From positions 310,001 to 374,000 of the forward strand of contig NZ_JBEWYP010000002.1 in assembly GCF_040566555.1 (NCBI RefSeq): a DNA stretch of 64,000 nt, read 5' to 3'. The notes under the pieces are model-generated. The model saw only the letters and a program-made list of their open reading frames with translations. It ran no database searches and had not been told where the DNA came from. Position 1 is the stretch's first letter. Each line of letters opens with the position of its first letter. The stretch comes from Sediminicola sp040566555 (GTDB lineage: Bacteria > Bacteroidota > Bacteroidia > Flavobacteriales > Flavobacteriaceae). This document shows, one piece after another, positions 8,005-23,000 of the stretch. A program made the position numbers and the translations under genes.

Positions 8005-11000
8005 ATGCAGCAATTCAAAATAACAAAAAACGCATGTCCTCTAGACATGGATTGTGCGGGTTTTACCAAACGAATTAGCCGAATGAAAGTAACATTATTC
8101 TCAAAAATTATCCTGGCAATGGTAATCCTAATGGGGTTTACTGGCCTTTCTCAGGAATACAACAATTTTGGGGTGAGGTATCAGGACAATATAAAAGGTG
8201 ATTTAACATTTATCGCCAACAATATTGTGAATAGGGACGGGGGAACAGGTTCTACAAGACCCAATAACGCTTATAATACCACAGGAAATTCTTCACAATA
8301 CAATGATTACTTCAATATGAAGTATATTGATGTTGATGGGGACGCCACTACATTTAGCTCCAGTAGTGCAACGTTAACATATCCTGCGCCCAATTGTAAC
8401 CAGATAAAATATGCCGGACTCTATTGGTCCGCCACCTACCCCAGTGATCAAGCTGGACAGGCCATAGGGACAGGAAGACAATCCGATTTTAATAAAGTTA
8501 AATTAAAGGTGCCAGGGGGCACCTATGTTGATGTTACGGCTAATGAAGTCCTTTTTGACGGGTTTACCAGTGCCGATGCAACCATAAGGGAAAACAGTCC
8601 ATATGCATGTTATGCCGACGTCACCTCTATATTAACTGCCTTGGCCAACCCACAAGGGACATATACCATTGCCAATGTTAGATCAGTCCAAGGATCCTTA
8701 TCTCCAGGAGGTGGGGCTGCTGGTGGCTGGACTTTAGTAATTGTTTATGAAAACCCTACCCTGACCGGAAAGTTGATTACTACTTTTGATGGTTTCGCAA
8801 GGGTAAATAGTGCAAACCCACAGGTAGATGTTAACTATACAGGATTTAAAACAATACCTGCAGGGCCCGTTAAAGCAAATATTGGAGTTGCTGCATTAGA
8901 AGGAGACAATAGAATTGTAGGAGATAGGCTCAATATTAAAGCAGCGAGCAAGGCTACGTTTACACAATTGAGCAACGCTACCAATCCAGGGGATAACTTT
9001 TTTAATAGTAATATTACCTTAAATGGGGTTGTAACCACCAACAGAAATCCCAACAGCACCAATACCCTTGGGTATGACACCGATATCTTTTCTTTGGACA
9101 ATCCGGCAAATGCCACTTTGCCCAACTCAGAAACTGCGGCCACTTTTAGGTTTACCTCGAATGGGGATCAGTATTATCCATTCTTCAATTCCTTCAACGT
9201 AGAGATCATAGAGCCAGAAATTGATCTTACCAAAAATGTTCAGGATGTAATGGGCAATGATATTGCCAATGCCGATGTTACTTTGGGTCAGGAAATGTTC
9301 TATGTCCTGAAATTCCAAAACATAGGAAATGACAATGCCACCAACTTTACCATTAAGGATGCACTACCAACAAATGTAGATTTTGTTCCAAGTGGAATGG
9401 TACTCCCTGCACCTATCAATGGTAAGGCAATTACCTATGTCTATGATGCAGTTAACCATGAAGTGTTATTTACAATACCCAATGAATTTGTAGATAAGGG
9501 TGATCCTATCTATACCATAAAACTTAAGGTACGAGTTGTGCCGGATTGCTATCGATTAAGGGATGCTTGTTCCAACATTATACAAAACACTGCATACTCC
9601 ACGTATAGCGGTGTCTTTAACAATAACGTCATCACAGATGACCCCAGTGTTTCCCAATTCGACAATTGTGGTTATGCTGTTCCAGGAGCTACCAACTTCT
9701 TGGTGAACTTGTCTGATTGTGATTTTACGAGGGAACAATATTTATGTGGTAGTACAGCAACGTTGACAGCTGGTACAGGTTTCGATACTTATGAATGGAA
9801 AGACCAAAATGGGACTGTAGTAGGAAACACCCAAAGTATTGTGGTAACACAATTGGGAACTTATACGGTAACAAAAACAGCTCCGGCACCTTGTTTAAGT
9901 TTTGATGAGGTGATCAAAGTGGTTCCGTTTACAAACAATGTTCCAAATCCTGTTATACCCTATGCAGATGAGGTGGCTACATGTTCTAATGACGGTTCTG
10001 CACTACCTAAGATTTTCTTGTGTGGAGCCAATGATGAGCGTTTAATAGAAACGACTTTCACCGATGCCATATCCTATGCTTGGCAGAAATTGGACGAGGG
10101 AAGTTGCTCGGCCACAGCATCAGATAATTGTGTGACCACCAGCGCTTCTTGTGTATGGACCACTGTTGCAACTACAGAAGATTATACGGCAACTGAGGCG
10201 GGAACTTTCCGCTTTGTAGTAAATTATGAAAATGGTTGTTCCAATAGGTTCAACTTTAAAGTATATGAAAACATCTTAACTCCCAATGTGATTAAAAAAG
10301 ACATCATGTGCGGGCAACCGGGAAATATTACCATTACCAATGTTCCTGGTAGTTATGAATATAGTCTAGATCAAAACGATTGGAGCGCTTCCAATACTAC
10401 AGGTGTTTTTGATATTGCTACTCCAGGGTCTTACAACGTGTACATCAGACAACAAAATGTACCTTCAAACCCATGTATATTTGAGGTTAACAGCATTGAT
10501 ATTTTTCAACGCAACTTTTCCGTAAATGTTACCAAAACAGATCCTTTCTGTCCTACAGGAAAAGGGACCATAAGTGTTTCTGTCAACGATGTAGATCCAC
10601 AGTACTATTATGAGTTGAGACAAGGGGGAACCTTGATAGATTCCTTTGGACCTTCGGATGATAACAATTATACTTTTACTTCTGTAAATGTTGGTGATTA
10701 TACTATAGTTGCTAACACGGATGATGGCTGTTCTTTCTCTCAAAATGTATCTATTACTGCCAGCTCTACATTATCAGCTACAGCCGTAGTTTCCCAAAAT
10801 GTAAGCTGTAAGGAAGGAAATATCCAAGTAAAAGGTGTAGGAGGAACCGGAAAATACTATTACGCCAGATGGAGCTATGTAGATGAGAATGGTGTAGGCG
10901 GACCACTATATAATGATGTAAGCGAAATACCAGCTTCAGCCTATCAGACCAACGTAATTTTTGATGTAAAGATTGGGGAACAAGGAACGTACGAGTTTGT

Positions 11001-14000
11001 TGTGTTGGATGATAACAATTGTGTTGCCATATCTAACCCTGTAACCATAGTTTTAGAGGAAGAAGCTGATTACAATATTACAAAAACCGATGAGACTTGT
11101 TTTAATGCCAATGATGGAAGCATAAGAGTTGATCTTATCAATAGCAATGGCTTTACCGTAGAATATAGTTTGGACGGCATTACCTTTACTAGTCAAAAGA
11201 ATTATTACAACCTGGCTCCTGGAGATTATACATTGTATGTTCGTCTTAAAAAAGGGAAAAATGGGTGTGATTATGATTATCCAATCACTATTAATGCCGC
11301 CACAGAAATTACTGCAGCGGCTACTTTAACGCAGACTTATACCTGTTTGCAAAATGGGATAATTACTTTTTCTGGTGCCACAGGTGGTTCGGGAAGTTAC
11401 GAGTACAGTTTGGACGGGGTCACCTTTGGTGCCGCGACCACATATTCCAATTTAACCAATGGCACCTATTCCCCGAGTATAAGGGACACAAACAACCCTG
11501 CCTGTATTATAGCGCTGCCACAAATTGTAATTGATCCTCTTACACCTCCAACAGACTTGAGCTTTAGCGCTACACAGATCACATGTGCCGTGCCTACCTC
11601 AAATGTTACTTTAAGCACTACAGGTGGTAAAGGGATATTGACGTATAGAATGACAAGTCCGTCTGTGACAAACCCTGATTCCACTGATGGGGTTACAGCT
11701 ACTTTTAATGGATTGGCTGTAGGCACCTACTCTTTTGAGGTGACCGATGAGAACAACTGTATCTATACCGAAAACTATACCATAAATGACATAACCTATA
11801 TAGCCGTTAATGGAGCTTTAGTGAATAACGTGAGCTGCTTTGGTGGTAATGATGGGGCAATTGATTTCAATGTTGCTGGCTTTGGGACGACCTATCAGTA
11901 TACCATCAATGGCGGGACGGCAGTGACAGGACAGTCTTCCGCGACTATCAACTTAACTGGCCTAACGGCAGGCAACTACACAATTGTGGTGACGGATGAG
12001 GCTACTGCCTGTACCGATACTACAACCATAGCAGTAAACCAACCTTCAGCTGCATTAGGATTTACCTTTAATGTGACACCACTTACCTGTACAGCTAATG
12101 GGTCAGTGTCCATTACCGCTAGCAATGGTTGGGGAGGATATACCCACCAATTGACACAACCCGATGGAAGTGTTCTTGGACCAAAGGCAGGCAAAGTATT
12201 TTCTGGGCTTACCCAGACTGGGAACTATACCATTAGTGTGGCAGATGCCGGTGGATGTATTGTAACAAATACCTTTAATATTACGGCTCCAGTTATTCCT
12301 ACAGTAACCTTGGATCCTACTACGGACCTGTGCTATTCGCCAGCAACCGGTGTAAGCTTAACCGCCAACGCTTCCGGGGGTGTTACTCCATATTCCTATA
12401 GCTTAAACGGGGCGCCTGCACAAAATGGAAACGTTTTCAACAATCTTACCCCTGGATCATACTCAGTAGTGGTTCGTGATGCATATGGTTGTACCACAAC
12501 TTCTAACACAGTAGTAATCAACCCACAACTCACAACTTCCTCGGTTTTGACCAAGGAATTGGATTGTAGTGCTTCTCCTGATGCAGTAATAGATATTACC
12601 ATTAATGGAGGATATACCGCTTATTCCTATCAAATCAATGGAGGCGCAAGTTCCCCAGTGGTAGGAAATACCATAACTTATACTACTGCAACCGACGGTT
12701 CTTTTACTTTTTTAATAACAGACAGTGAAGGTTGTACAGCCCAAACAACAGTGGTTGTTGATCCAATATCAACTCCTGTAGCTACTCACAATGCCATTGA
12801 TCCCGACTGTGATGGTGCGACCAATGGAAGTGTAGAAATAATCATAGATGGCAATTTTGGAACACCAGCTTACCAAGTGGATTTTAATGGAATGGGTCTT
12901 TCTTCCCAAACCTTATATACCGGCTTGGGTGCGGGTACCTATACTTATATTGTAGAGGACAGTAAAGGGTGTACCTATACCGACAGCGTAACATTATCAA
13001 CCCCTAACCCTATTGCTGCAGATGCCGTATTGACTCAACCCTATACCTGTTTACAGAATGGGACCATACAAGCTCAAAATGTAACGGGTGGCACAGCTCC
13101 TTACACGTATAGTATTGATGGTGTTACTTTTGTTGGTTCCGATACCTTTGCCAACTTAACTGATGGTACTTTTACTATTACTGTAAAAGATGCCAGTGGT
13201 TGTACGTTTGTAACCAATAGTGTTGTAATTCCTGCACTAGACCCACCAACAGATATTACCTTTAGTGCAACAGCACCGAATTGTCCCGCCCAAACATCAG
13301 ATGTAACGCTTACAGCTATTGGTGGTACAGGGGCGATTACCTATGAAATTACAGCCCCTGCGGCATTCAACAACGGAAATAACAATGTATTTTCTGGATT
13401 GGCTCCAGACACCTATACCTTTTTGGTGACCGATGCCAATGGTTGTACTTACACGGAGACCTTTACCATATCACCTGTAACCCCTATTAACATTGCTGGT
13501 ACTTTGGTGAGTAACGTGACTTGTATGGGTGCGGCTGACGGGGTGATATCTTTTGATGCTTCAGGTTTTTCCGCCACTTATCAATATACCATTAACGGGG
13601 GAGCACCTGTGACCAATCAGTCAGCGACTACTACAACTATTAATGGTTTGGTTGCCGGGGATTATATTATTGTAATCACGGATGAATCCACCCTGTGTTC
13701 AGATACCACCACCATTACGGTAAGTGAACCGGCCACACCATTGGCTATAGATACTATTTCCGTTACCGATCCAACCTGTTCTCCTAGCGGAACAGTGCCT
13801 GGTTCTGTTTCCATTACCGCTTCTGGTGGATGGGGCGGCTATACTTATGAAGTTACAGATCCCAGCGGAGTAGTAACTTCCAATAGTTCAGGAACTTTTG
13901 GCAACTTGTTGGATACTTCAGCACCATATAATGTAACGGTTACCGATGCAAATGGATGTGTTGTTCCCGGTACTTTTACAATAAATCCAATTATTGCACC

Positions 14001-17000
14001 AGATTTGACCATCAGTGCCAACAACTTGTGTTATGACGCCACCGTTGGTTTAACTATAACAGCTTCCGTTGTTTCTGGAGGACAGTCACCTTTCCAATAC
14101 AGAATTAATGGGGGTGCCTACCAGTCTGGAAATGTATTTAGTGGATTGGCTCCAGGGACCCATACCATTGATGTAATAGATAGTAAGAACTGTACCGATT
14201 CAGAAACAATAACTGTTAATCCTACTCTTACCGTTAATGCAACCTTGGTAAAAGATTTGGATTGTAGTGCTAGTCCGGCAGCGGACATCAGTGTTGCCGT
14301 GTCAAATGGTACCACGCCATATACCTATGAAGTCTTTAAAGATGGAGCATTGTTCCAAGCCAGTATGGCCGTAGGAGCAACCCCATTTTCCTACAACACC
14401 GCAACTGCGGGTTCTTATGAATTCGTAATTGCAGATGGTTCTGGATGTACTGTGACCTCAAATACAATTATTGTAAGTAGTAATACCCCACCAACTGCAG
14501 TGCCAGTAGTTACGGACCCACGTTGTGCAGGTTCTGCCGATGGTTCAGTAAACCTCGGTGTTTCTGGGGGTACTCCTCCATATCAAATTGTATTCAATGG
14601 CAGTGCACCTTCTACCCAAATGGTTTATTCCGGATTGGCGGCAGGATCGTATAATTATACCATTACCGATTCCAAAGGTTGTCAGGTTACAGGAACTGTT
14701 ACTTTAACAGACCCACCAGCACTAACGCTCACAACGGCTGTTTCACAAAATTATACCTGTACAACTGGTTCTGCCACAATTGATGTGACTGGTACAGGTG
14801 GAGGTAAGGCACCTTATGCCTACAGTATAGACGGTGTAAACTTTGGTCCTGGAACTACATTTTCTGGATTATCCGCTGGGACATATACCATTACGGCAAG
14901 GGATGCTAATAACTGTACTGTTACAAGCACGCAAACCATCGACCCACTTAATGCACCAACCGATCTTTCATTCGCGCCTTCCGCTTTAACCTGTCCTGCA
15001 GTAGTCAGTAATGTTACTGTTAGTGTAACCAATGGGAATGGGCCTTTCCGATTTGAATTGATAGCTCCTGTCCTTAGCTATAAGGATAATGGTAACGATC
15101 CTACTTTTACAGGACTAACTCCGGGCACCTATACCTTTAAAGTGACCGATGCCAAAGGTTGTACGCTACAAAAATCCTATACGATCAATACCATTCCTAA
15201 AGTAAGTGTATTGTACCAATTGGTTAAAAATGTGACCTGTAAAGGGGATGCCGATGGGGAGTTTGTTTTTACGGTTAGCGATTTTGTTTCTACCTATAGT
15301 TATACCGTAAAAAATAGCTCGGGAGTGACCGTACAATCTGAAAATAATATCTCTACTACAACTCCTATTTCTGTCCCAGGACTTGCTGCCGACTCCTATA
15401 GTGTAAATGTAACAGATGACACTACTACCTGTACCGCAACGGCACCGGCAGTAATCACTGAGCCAATAACACCATTGGATTTTACAGCCTCCAATACGGA
15501 TGTGACCTGTTTGAACAATGCTACTATTACAGTAAACGCTACTGGAGGATGGAGTTCCTACCAATACCAATTAATGAATGCCACAAGTACAGTAACTGTG
15601 GTGCCTTATCAAGGTAACAGGGTTTTCAGCAACGTTCCTGCAGGCGATTATACCATTTATGTAATGGATGCCAATGGGTGTGTGGTCAACAAACCTATTT
15701 CCATAGCTCCTGCATCAATTCCAAGCTTAACGCTTGATCCAAGTTCAGATTTATGCTTTGATGACAATGGCGCACAGATAATATTGACCGTGACTGGCGG
15801 ACAAGCCCCTTACAGATATAGGGTAAATGGTGGACCATATAAACTAAGCAATACTTTTAATGGCATTATCCCGGGAACCTATGATTTTGAGGCCACGGAT
15901 GCCTATGGTTGTACTGCGGCCACGTTACAAGTAATAGTACCTGCAAGGTTGATTTTTGCAAGTGCAGTGGTAACCAAAGACCTTACCTGTTCTGCACCGA
16001 CCGATGCTGTGATTGATGTTACTATTAGTGGAGGTTATCCACCATATGACCGCTATGAAGTTAGTACCGATGGTGGTGCTACCTTTAATCCTGGAGCTGC
16101 ATTAGCAGGGGCAAGCTTTAGTTTTAATACAAACCTTCCGGGAGATTATATTTTTAAAGTATTTGACGACTCAGGATGTGATGCCTTGTCCAATCCAATA
16201 ACCGTAAATCCTGCTACAAATCCTCAGGCGAACCATACTTCTATTGATCCTAGCTGTAATGGCGGTTCAGATGGTATAGTAGAAATCATTCCCGTATCAG
16301 GGACAGGGCTTTCACCTTATCAGTACAGTTTCAATGGTAGTCCATTTTCCCCCCAGAGGACATACTCAGGCCTATCAGCGGGCATACCATATCCTTACAC
16401 TATAAGGGACAGCAAGGGTTGTAGTACAACTTACACCGTAACATTAAATGACCCACCTATCTTTGATGCCAATGTTACAGTAACGGACGTTTCATGTGGA
16501 GGCGTAGGTGTTGGTGACTTACCGGGAAGTATTACAATTGATATAACAAGTGGCGGAGTACCAGATTACACTTATACCCTTTATGATCAATCGAATAATA
16601 TTGTAGCTGTAGCTGGACCCACGCCTAACCCTGTAACCACTTCAAGTTCATCTGTAACATTTGACGGATTGGCTTTTGGGGATTATTATATTAGAGTGAT
16701 AAATGCAAACGGATGTGAATATTATGAAGATCCTGTAAGAGTATTAGCAAGTCCATTTCTGGCCTTAAATTCAGCAACGGCAATTGCAGATTGTGCTACT
16801 GGCGGGACTGTTGAATTGTCTGCGGATGGTGGATCTGGGAGTTATACATTTACGATTTATGGTACTGCAATTGGTCCTGATTCAACGGGAACATCTGGAA
16901 CTGCTGTTATAGCAACTTTCACAGGTTTAAATGCTGGCCAAACTTATGTTTTTCAAGCTATTGACGATGCTACTGGTTGTTCTAGTTATGTAGAGGAAAC

Positions 17001-20000
17001 TATTCCAACCCTTTCAAATATAGATGTGGTAGATTCGCCAATCGTCACCAATGTAAGTTGTTTTGGTGACACAAATGGTTCATTGGAATTTCAGATTGAA
17101 GGTTTCGATCCTAGTGTAACAGTAATTAATTATGATATACTAAACGCCCTTACCAATTCTCAATTGGGGGCGGCTTATTCTGGTAGTGTGACCCAAGCAG
17201 CTGGAGGACCAACACCAACTCCATCAGTAACAATAAACAACATCCCTCCAGGGGATTATGTATTATATTTTGAAGAAGATACTAGTCCATTTTGTACTAA
17301 TACCTACAATTTTAGAATTTTGGAGCCTACTCCTGTACAACTAAGTTTAGTGAGTAAGTCCAATGCCAATTGTAATGATGGTTCTTTTGTTACCGTTAAA
17401 GCAACAGGAGGTTCAGGTTCATACTCCTATGCTTATGTGCCTGCAGGAGATCCTACACCAGGGGCGTTTCCAAATTCAAGTACATTCCAAATTATCGCCG
17501 CTGCTTATCCAATAGATTATGACATTTATGTGCAGGATGCAAATGGCTGTATTGCTCCACCTATTACCATAACGCTTGAAAAAGATCCAGAATCAGCAAT
17601 ATCCATTGATGTCGCTGATAGTTGTGTATCTCCAGATGGAACTTTTCAAATAATAGTAACCATGAACAATGCTGGTATTGGGCCTCATTATATGAGTGTT
17701 GATGGAGGCACTTTTGAGCCAGTATCATTAAATAACTCAGGGGAAACAATTACTATATCTTCTCTTTCTTCAGGCAATCATACTGTAAGAGTAGTAGATT
17801 CCAGTGGTTGTGGGGAAGCAGCAGAATCCATTACAATATACCCTCCATTATTTGCCCAAGCAACTATTACCAAAGAGGAGTTTTGTAACCCATCAAACAA
17901 TGCGGAGGTTACCATTATTACAGATGGCGGATCTCCTAGTTTAACTTTTGAGCAAACCAATCCAGCTGGTCCAACCCAAGTTAATGATCCAGTATTTACA
18001 GGACTGACCAGTGGCACTTACGATTTTAGAATTACAGATAATAATACTAATTGTTTTAAGGATGTTACAATTACCATTGACGCTCCTTCAAACCCAACCT
18101 TTACCCTTTCTGCAACAGATGTGAGCTGTTTTGGAGGTGCCGATGGTACCGTTACGGCTACCTTGGATGCAGGAAATCTGGATACCCCATACCTATACAG
18201 TTTGGATGGCGGTACCACAACACAAAATTCCAATGTATTTACTGGCCTTTTGGCAAGCACTTATACGGTGACCGTAATTTCAGGCAAGGGCTGTTCACAT
18301 GATGAGACCATTACCGTAGATGAACCATCACAATTGGCTATCACGTCCTCATCCACTGATTATACATGTGATGACAATGCCAGTACTGTAACTGTAAACA
18401 TCACAGATGATGGCACAGGAAATCCATCAGGAACTGCTCCGTATTTGTACAGCTATAATGGCGGTTCTTTCCAATCCGATAATACCTACATGGTTGCCTA
18501 TGGTGCGGCCAATGTAACTGTTATTGTTAAGGATGACAATGGTTGTACCGTTTCCACATCAGTGGCAATACCAGTGAAACAAAAGGTAAAGGCATCTATC
18601 ACACAACACCAGGCAATCAACTGTACCAATGGTCAGGAGATCATTGAAATTGTTCCCGCAGATGGTTCTGGGAATTACACCTATACGGAATTGCCAAGTG
18701 GTAATGTAGTAGCGGATCCAACCAATATAATACTAACCGCTCCTGGGAACTATGTGTATGAGGTATTGGATACGACCACGAATTGTACTGTAATTGTAGA
18801 ACACAACGTGGCGCCATTTGACCTGATAGCAGTAACCGCTTCCTTAGTAACTGATGCTACTTGTAGCGATAGTTCTGATGGGCAGATGCAAATTAATATT
18901 ACGGGCTATATAGGTACATTTAATTATCAAGTTTTGGATAATGTAGGGAATCCTGTTGCAGGAGCTGCCGGAAGTTCGGATGCCGTATCAGATCCATTTA
19001 ACTATGTGATTCCACAAACATTGCCTGCAGGGATCTATACCGTTGAAATAACAGAAACCCAAGACCCATTTTGTTTTGAAGTTTCCAATTCAGTGACCAT
19101 AGATGCTCCTGAAGAAGTGGTTGTGGTTGAGGTAAGCAATACTCCCGATAATTGTAATCAGGATGCCATTGTAGTGGTACAGGCCAGTGGAGGAACAGGA
19201 CCATATACCTATGCCGTTGTCTTGGATGGTGCCGCTGTTCCAGGGGCCTTCCCAGAGGATGAAACGCTAAACCTTGACTTTAGTCTTGGTGCAAATTGGG
19301 ATGTTTATGCCCAAGATGCCAACGGTTGTATTTCCCAAGTCTTGGATATTACCATCACTGAGGATACGAGACCGGATATTTCATTGACTTTAGTTGATGA
19401 GTGTGAGGAAGAAGGTAGTTTCTCGGTAGACGTAAGTTTGGATGCTGTCAATACTGGCGTAGCTCCATATAGAATTAGAATAGTTGGAAATGCTTTCCAA
19501 AATATAGCAACATTACCATATACGTTCAGCAACCTGTCTTCAGGATCATACGATATAGAAGTTGTGGATGCCAATGGTTGTGGTGAAATTGAATCCATTA
19601 CCATTAGTCCTGAATTGGAATTTACCGCTTCAGTTAACTCCCAGCCGACTTGTACAACCAACGATGGGGTTATCGACTTTGCTGTAACGGGTGGATCTGG
19701 AGTTAACACTGTAGAATTGTTCGAAGCTGATGGAATTACCCCAACCGGGATTGCCCCAGCTGGAAACCAATTTACAGGAGTGGCCTTTGGAACCTATGTT
19801 GTTCGTGTTACGGACAATACCCTAGGAAACCCTGCCAATTGTACCAAGGAAATACAAGTTACTTTGGAAGAGCCGACACCTGTAACCTTACAGGCTACCC
19901 AAAAAACAGATATTAGTTGTTTTGGTGCAGCGGATGGAACCATAAATGTGAGATTGGTTAGCCCGAGCGCGGGAGTCAATGACAATCCTCCGTATACCTA

Positions 20001-23000
20001 TACCATAAATAACGGAACAGATCCTGCCATTACCCAAAACAATGGGTTCTTCTCAGGGCTAAATCCGGGAATATATGACATTACAGTTACTTCTAACCGT
20101 AACTGTGTAATTACAGATCAGGTGACTATTTTGGAACCACTACAATTGGTGGCCTCTATAAGCAATGTAATTGATTTTGCCTGTGATGCGAACAATACTG
20201 CGCAGACAGCCTCTTTTGATATTACTGCTGACCCTACTACAGGAACAGGACCATACTTTTTCAGTATCAACGGTGGCGCCTATTTTGAAGGGACTGGAGC
20301 AGCCAAGAATAATTATACCTATGTAACTAATGTCGCGGGTAATTTTACAGTGAATGTTAAGGACAACAAAGGATGTACGATTGTTGCTCCATTGACGCAA
20401 ACAATTGACCCATTACCTATAATCACTGATGTTACTTTTACACAACAAACGGCAATTACCTGTATCAATGATGAGGTGGTACGTTTAACGGTGACTGGTG
20501 GTTCGGGGGATTTCACCTTCGATCTGTTACCTGTAGGAGGGGCGACTGTTGCCCATGGCCCAGGTGTTTATACTACGGACTATACATTGACCACTGTTGG
20601 CGATTATACCTTTAGAGTTACCGATAATGTAACTGGATGTTATTTTACAACAACCCCTTACACCATAGCCCCTTTCGATATTATAGATGTGAAGGCTACG
20701 GCAATCAAACCAGTAACCTGCTTTGGGGACACGGATGGGGAAATGAGCCTTGAGGTCTTCAATTACCTAGGGAATTACACCTATGAAGTATTGGATGGAG
20801 CTGGAGCCTCTATAACAGGGGTGGTAGCTTCCAACACTTCTAGCAACCCGAGGACTATTTCCGGATTACCGGCAGGGAACTTTACTGTTCGTGTAATCGC
20901 TACCGATTCCCCTTTCTGTGATGATATCACAAATACGGTGACCATAGCCTCACCTAATGCTGCAATAAGTCTTATTGAGACCAATAATGTAAATGCTAAT
21001 TGTAACATTGGGGCACAAGTGAGTGTTAAGGCCAATGGGGGAACCCCAGGGTATACCTATGCGTTTATCCCACAAGGAAATCCTATAACACCAGCAGATT
21101 ATCAGGCAAGTGCTACGGCAACGTTAAATCCTGCTGTCTACCCAGCTAATTTTGATGTGTATGTTCAGGATTCAAGGGGATGTTTTACCTTCATCACCGT
21201 TACGGTCAATGAAGATCCTACACCAACGGTCTCTGTACCAGCCTACGCTGACGATCAGTGTACATCAAATGGAACATCATATACCTTTACGGCAACGGGT
21301 ACTGGAATAGCACCATTGCAATACAGTGTGGGTAACGGCTTCCAATCCAGTGCATTCCTTACTGTATCCGCCCCTGGCACCTATACCGTTTCTGTGAGGG
21401 ATGCCAATGGCTGTATCGCAACAACGCCTATGGTGATAATGCCACCTTTGGGAGCAACGCCTATTGCTACTTTACAACCTTCTTGTGGAGCCAGTGATGG
21501 AGAGGTTACCGTGACCGCAGCAGGAGGTTCAGGAAATTACCTATATGAACTACAAGATGAATTCGGAGCCCAATTGGTGGCACCACAAGCATCTAATCTT
21601 TTTGCCGGGTTGGCACCTGGGAATTACATTACTGTTCTTCATGATAATGGAGGCTCTGGATGTAGTACACAGGCACCGGTTTCTTTGGAAATACCTACGC
21701 CAGTTGTATTTACCTTTACCCAAGAAAATGTGTCTTGTAATGGAGGGGCAGACGGTTCCATTGAGGTTATCCTTGATGCTTCCAATAATAATCCGCCGTA
21801 CACCTATACCATTTTTGATGGTACTACAAGTACTACCCAAAACAGCAATTTGTTTACAGGGTTGGCCGCTGGAGCATATGATATCACAGTTACTTCAGAT
21901 AGGAACTGTGTCGATACACAAACTGTAACCATAACAGAACCATCTATTGTAACCGTAACGGCGACAAATACCGAGTTCGCATGTAATGCAAATAATTCGG
22001 TGGCCCAGGCAATAATTACTGCCACTGGCGCTAATGGTACTGCTCCTTATACCTATAGCATCAATGGAGTGAACTTTGTAAACTCCAATACTTTTGCCAT
22101 AACGGACACAGGAGCTGTACAGAATATCACGGTAACCGTTAAAGATGATAACGGATGTACCAATACGACCATGGTCACCGTTAACCCATTGCCAAAAATT
22201 ACGGCTGTGAACTTTACACAACAAACAGCGATTACCTGTATCAATGATGAAACAGTTCGCTTAACGGTTGTTGGTGGATCTGGAGACTTCAACTTTGATC
22301 TCTTGCCTATGGGAACCGCTACGGTTTCGCCGGGTGCTGGAGTACAAACAGCGGACTTCACTTTAACTGCTGTAGGGGATTATGTGTTCAGGGTAACAGA
22401 TAACGTGACGGGTTGTTATTTCACAACCGCACCATATACGATTGTACCTTTTGATATTATAGAGGTTGTAGCTACTCCCACGAAACCGGTAACTTGTTTC
22501 GGGGATACCGATGGGGCCATGTCCTTACAGGTAAACAATTATGTTGGATCATATACGTATCAAGTATTCAGATCCAATGGTGCGTCTGTGACCGGGGTTG
22601 TTGCTTCAAATACATCAACGAACCCTTTAAGCATTACCGGATTGCCTGCAGGCAACTATTATGTAAATGTTGTAGCGACAGGGACACCGTTCTGTGATGA
22701 TGTTTCAAACACCATTAAAATTGCATCACCGAACAATCCCCTGCAATTGATAACCGATATCACAGCTGAGGTAACCTGTTCCGATTTAGGGCAAATTACA
22801 GCTAATGGAACTGGTGGTTGGGGTTCATATACCTACGCCATTGCTCAAGGAACACCACCATCAGCAGGAGACTTTACGACAAACAATGTTTTTGGAGGTC
22901 TTGCCGCTGGAACATATGAAGTTTACGTAAGGGATTTGAACGGTTGTGAGGTTTTCTCTACAGAAACCTTAGTGCAGCCAGTTCAGATCAGTGCTACTGC

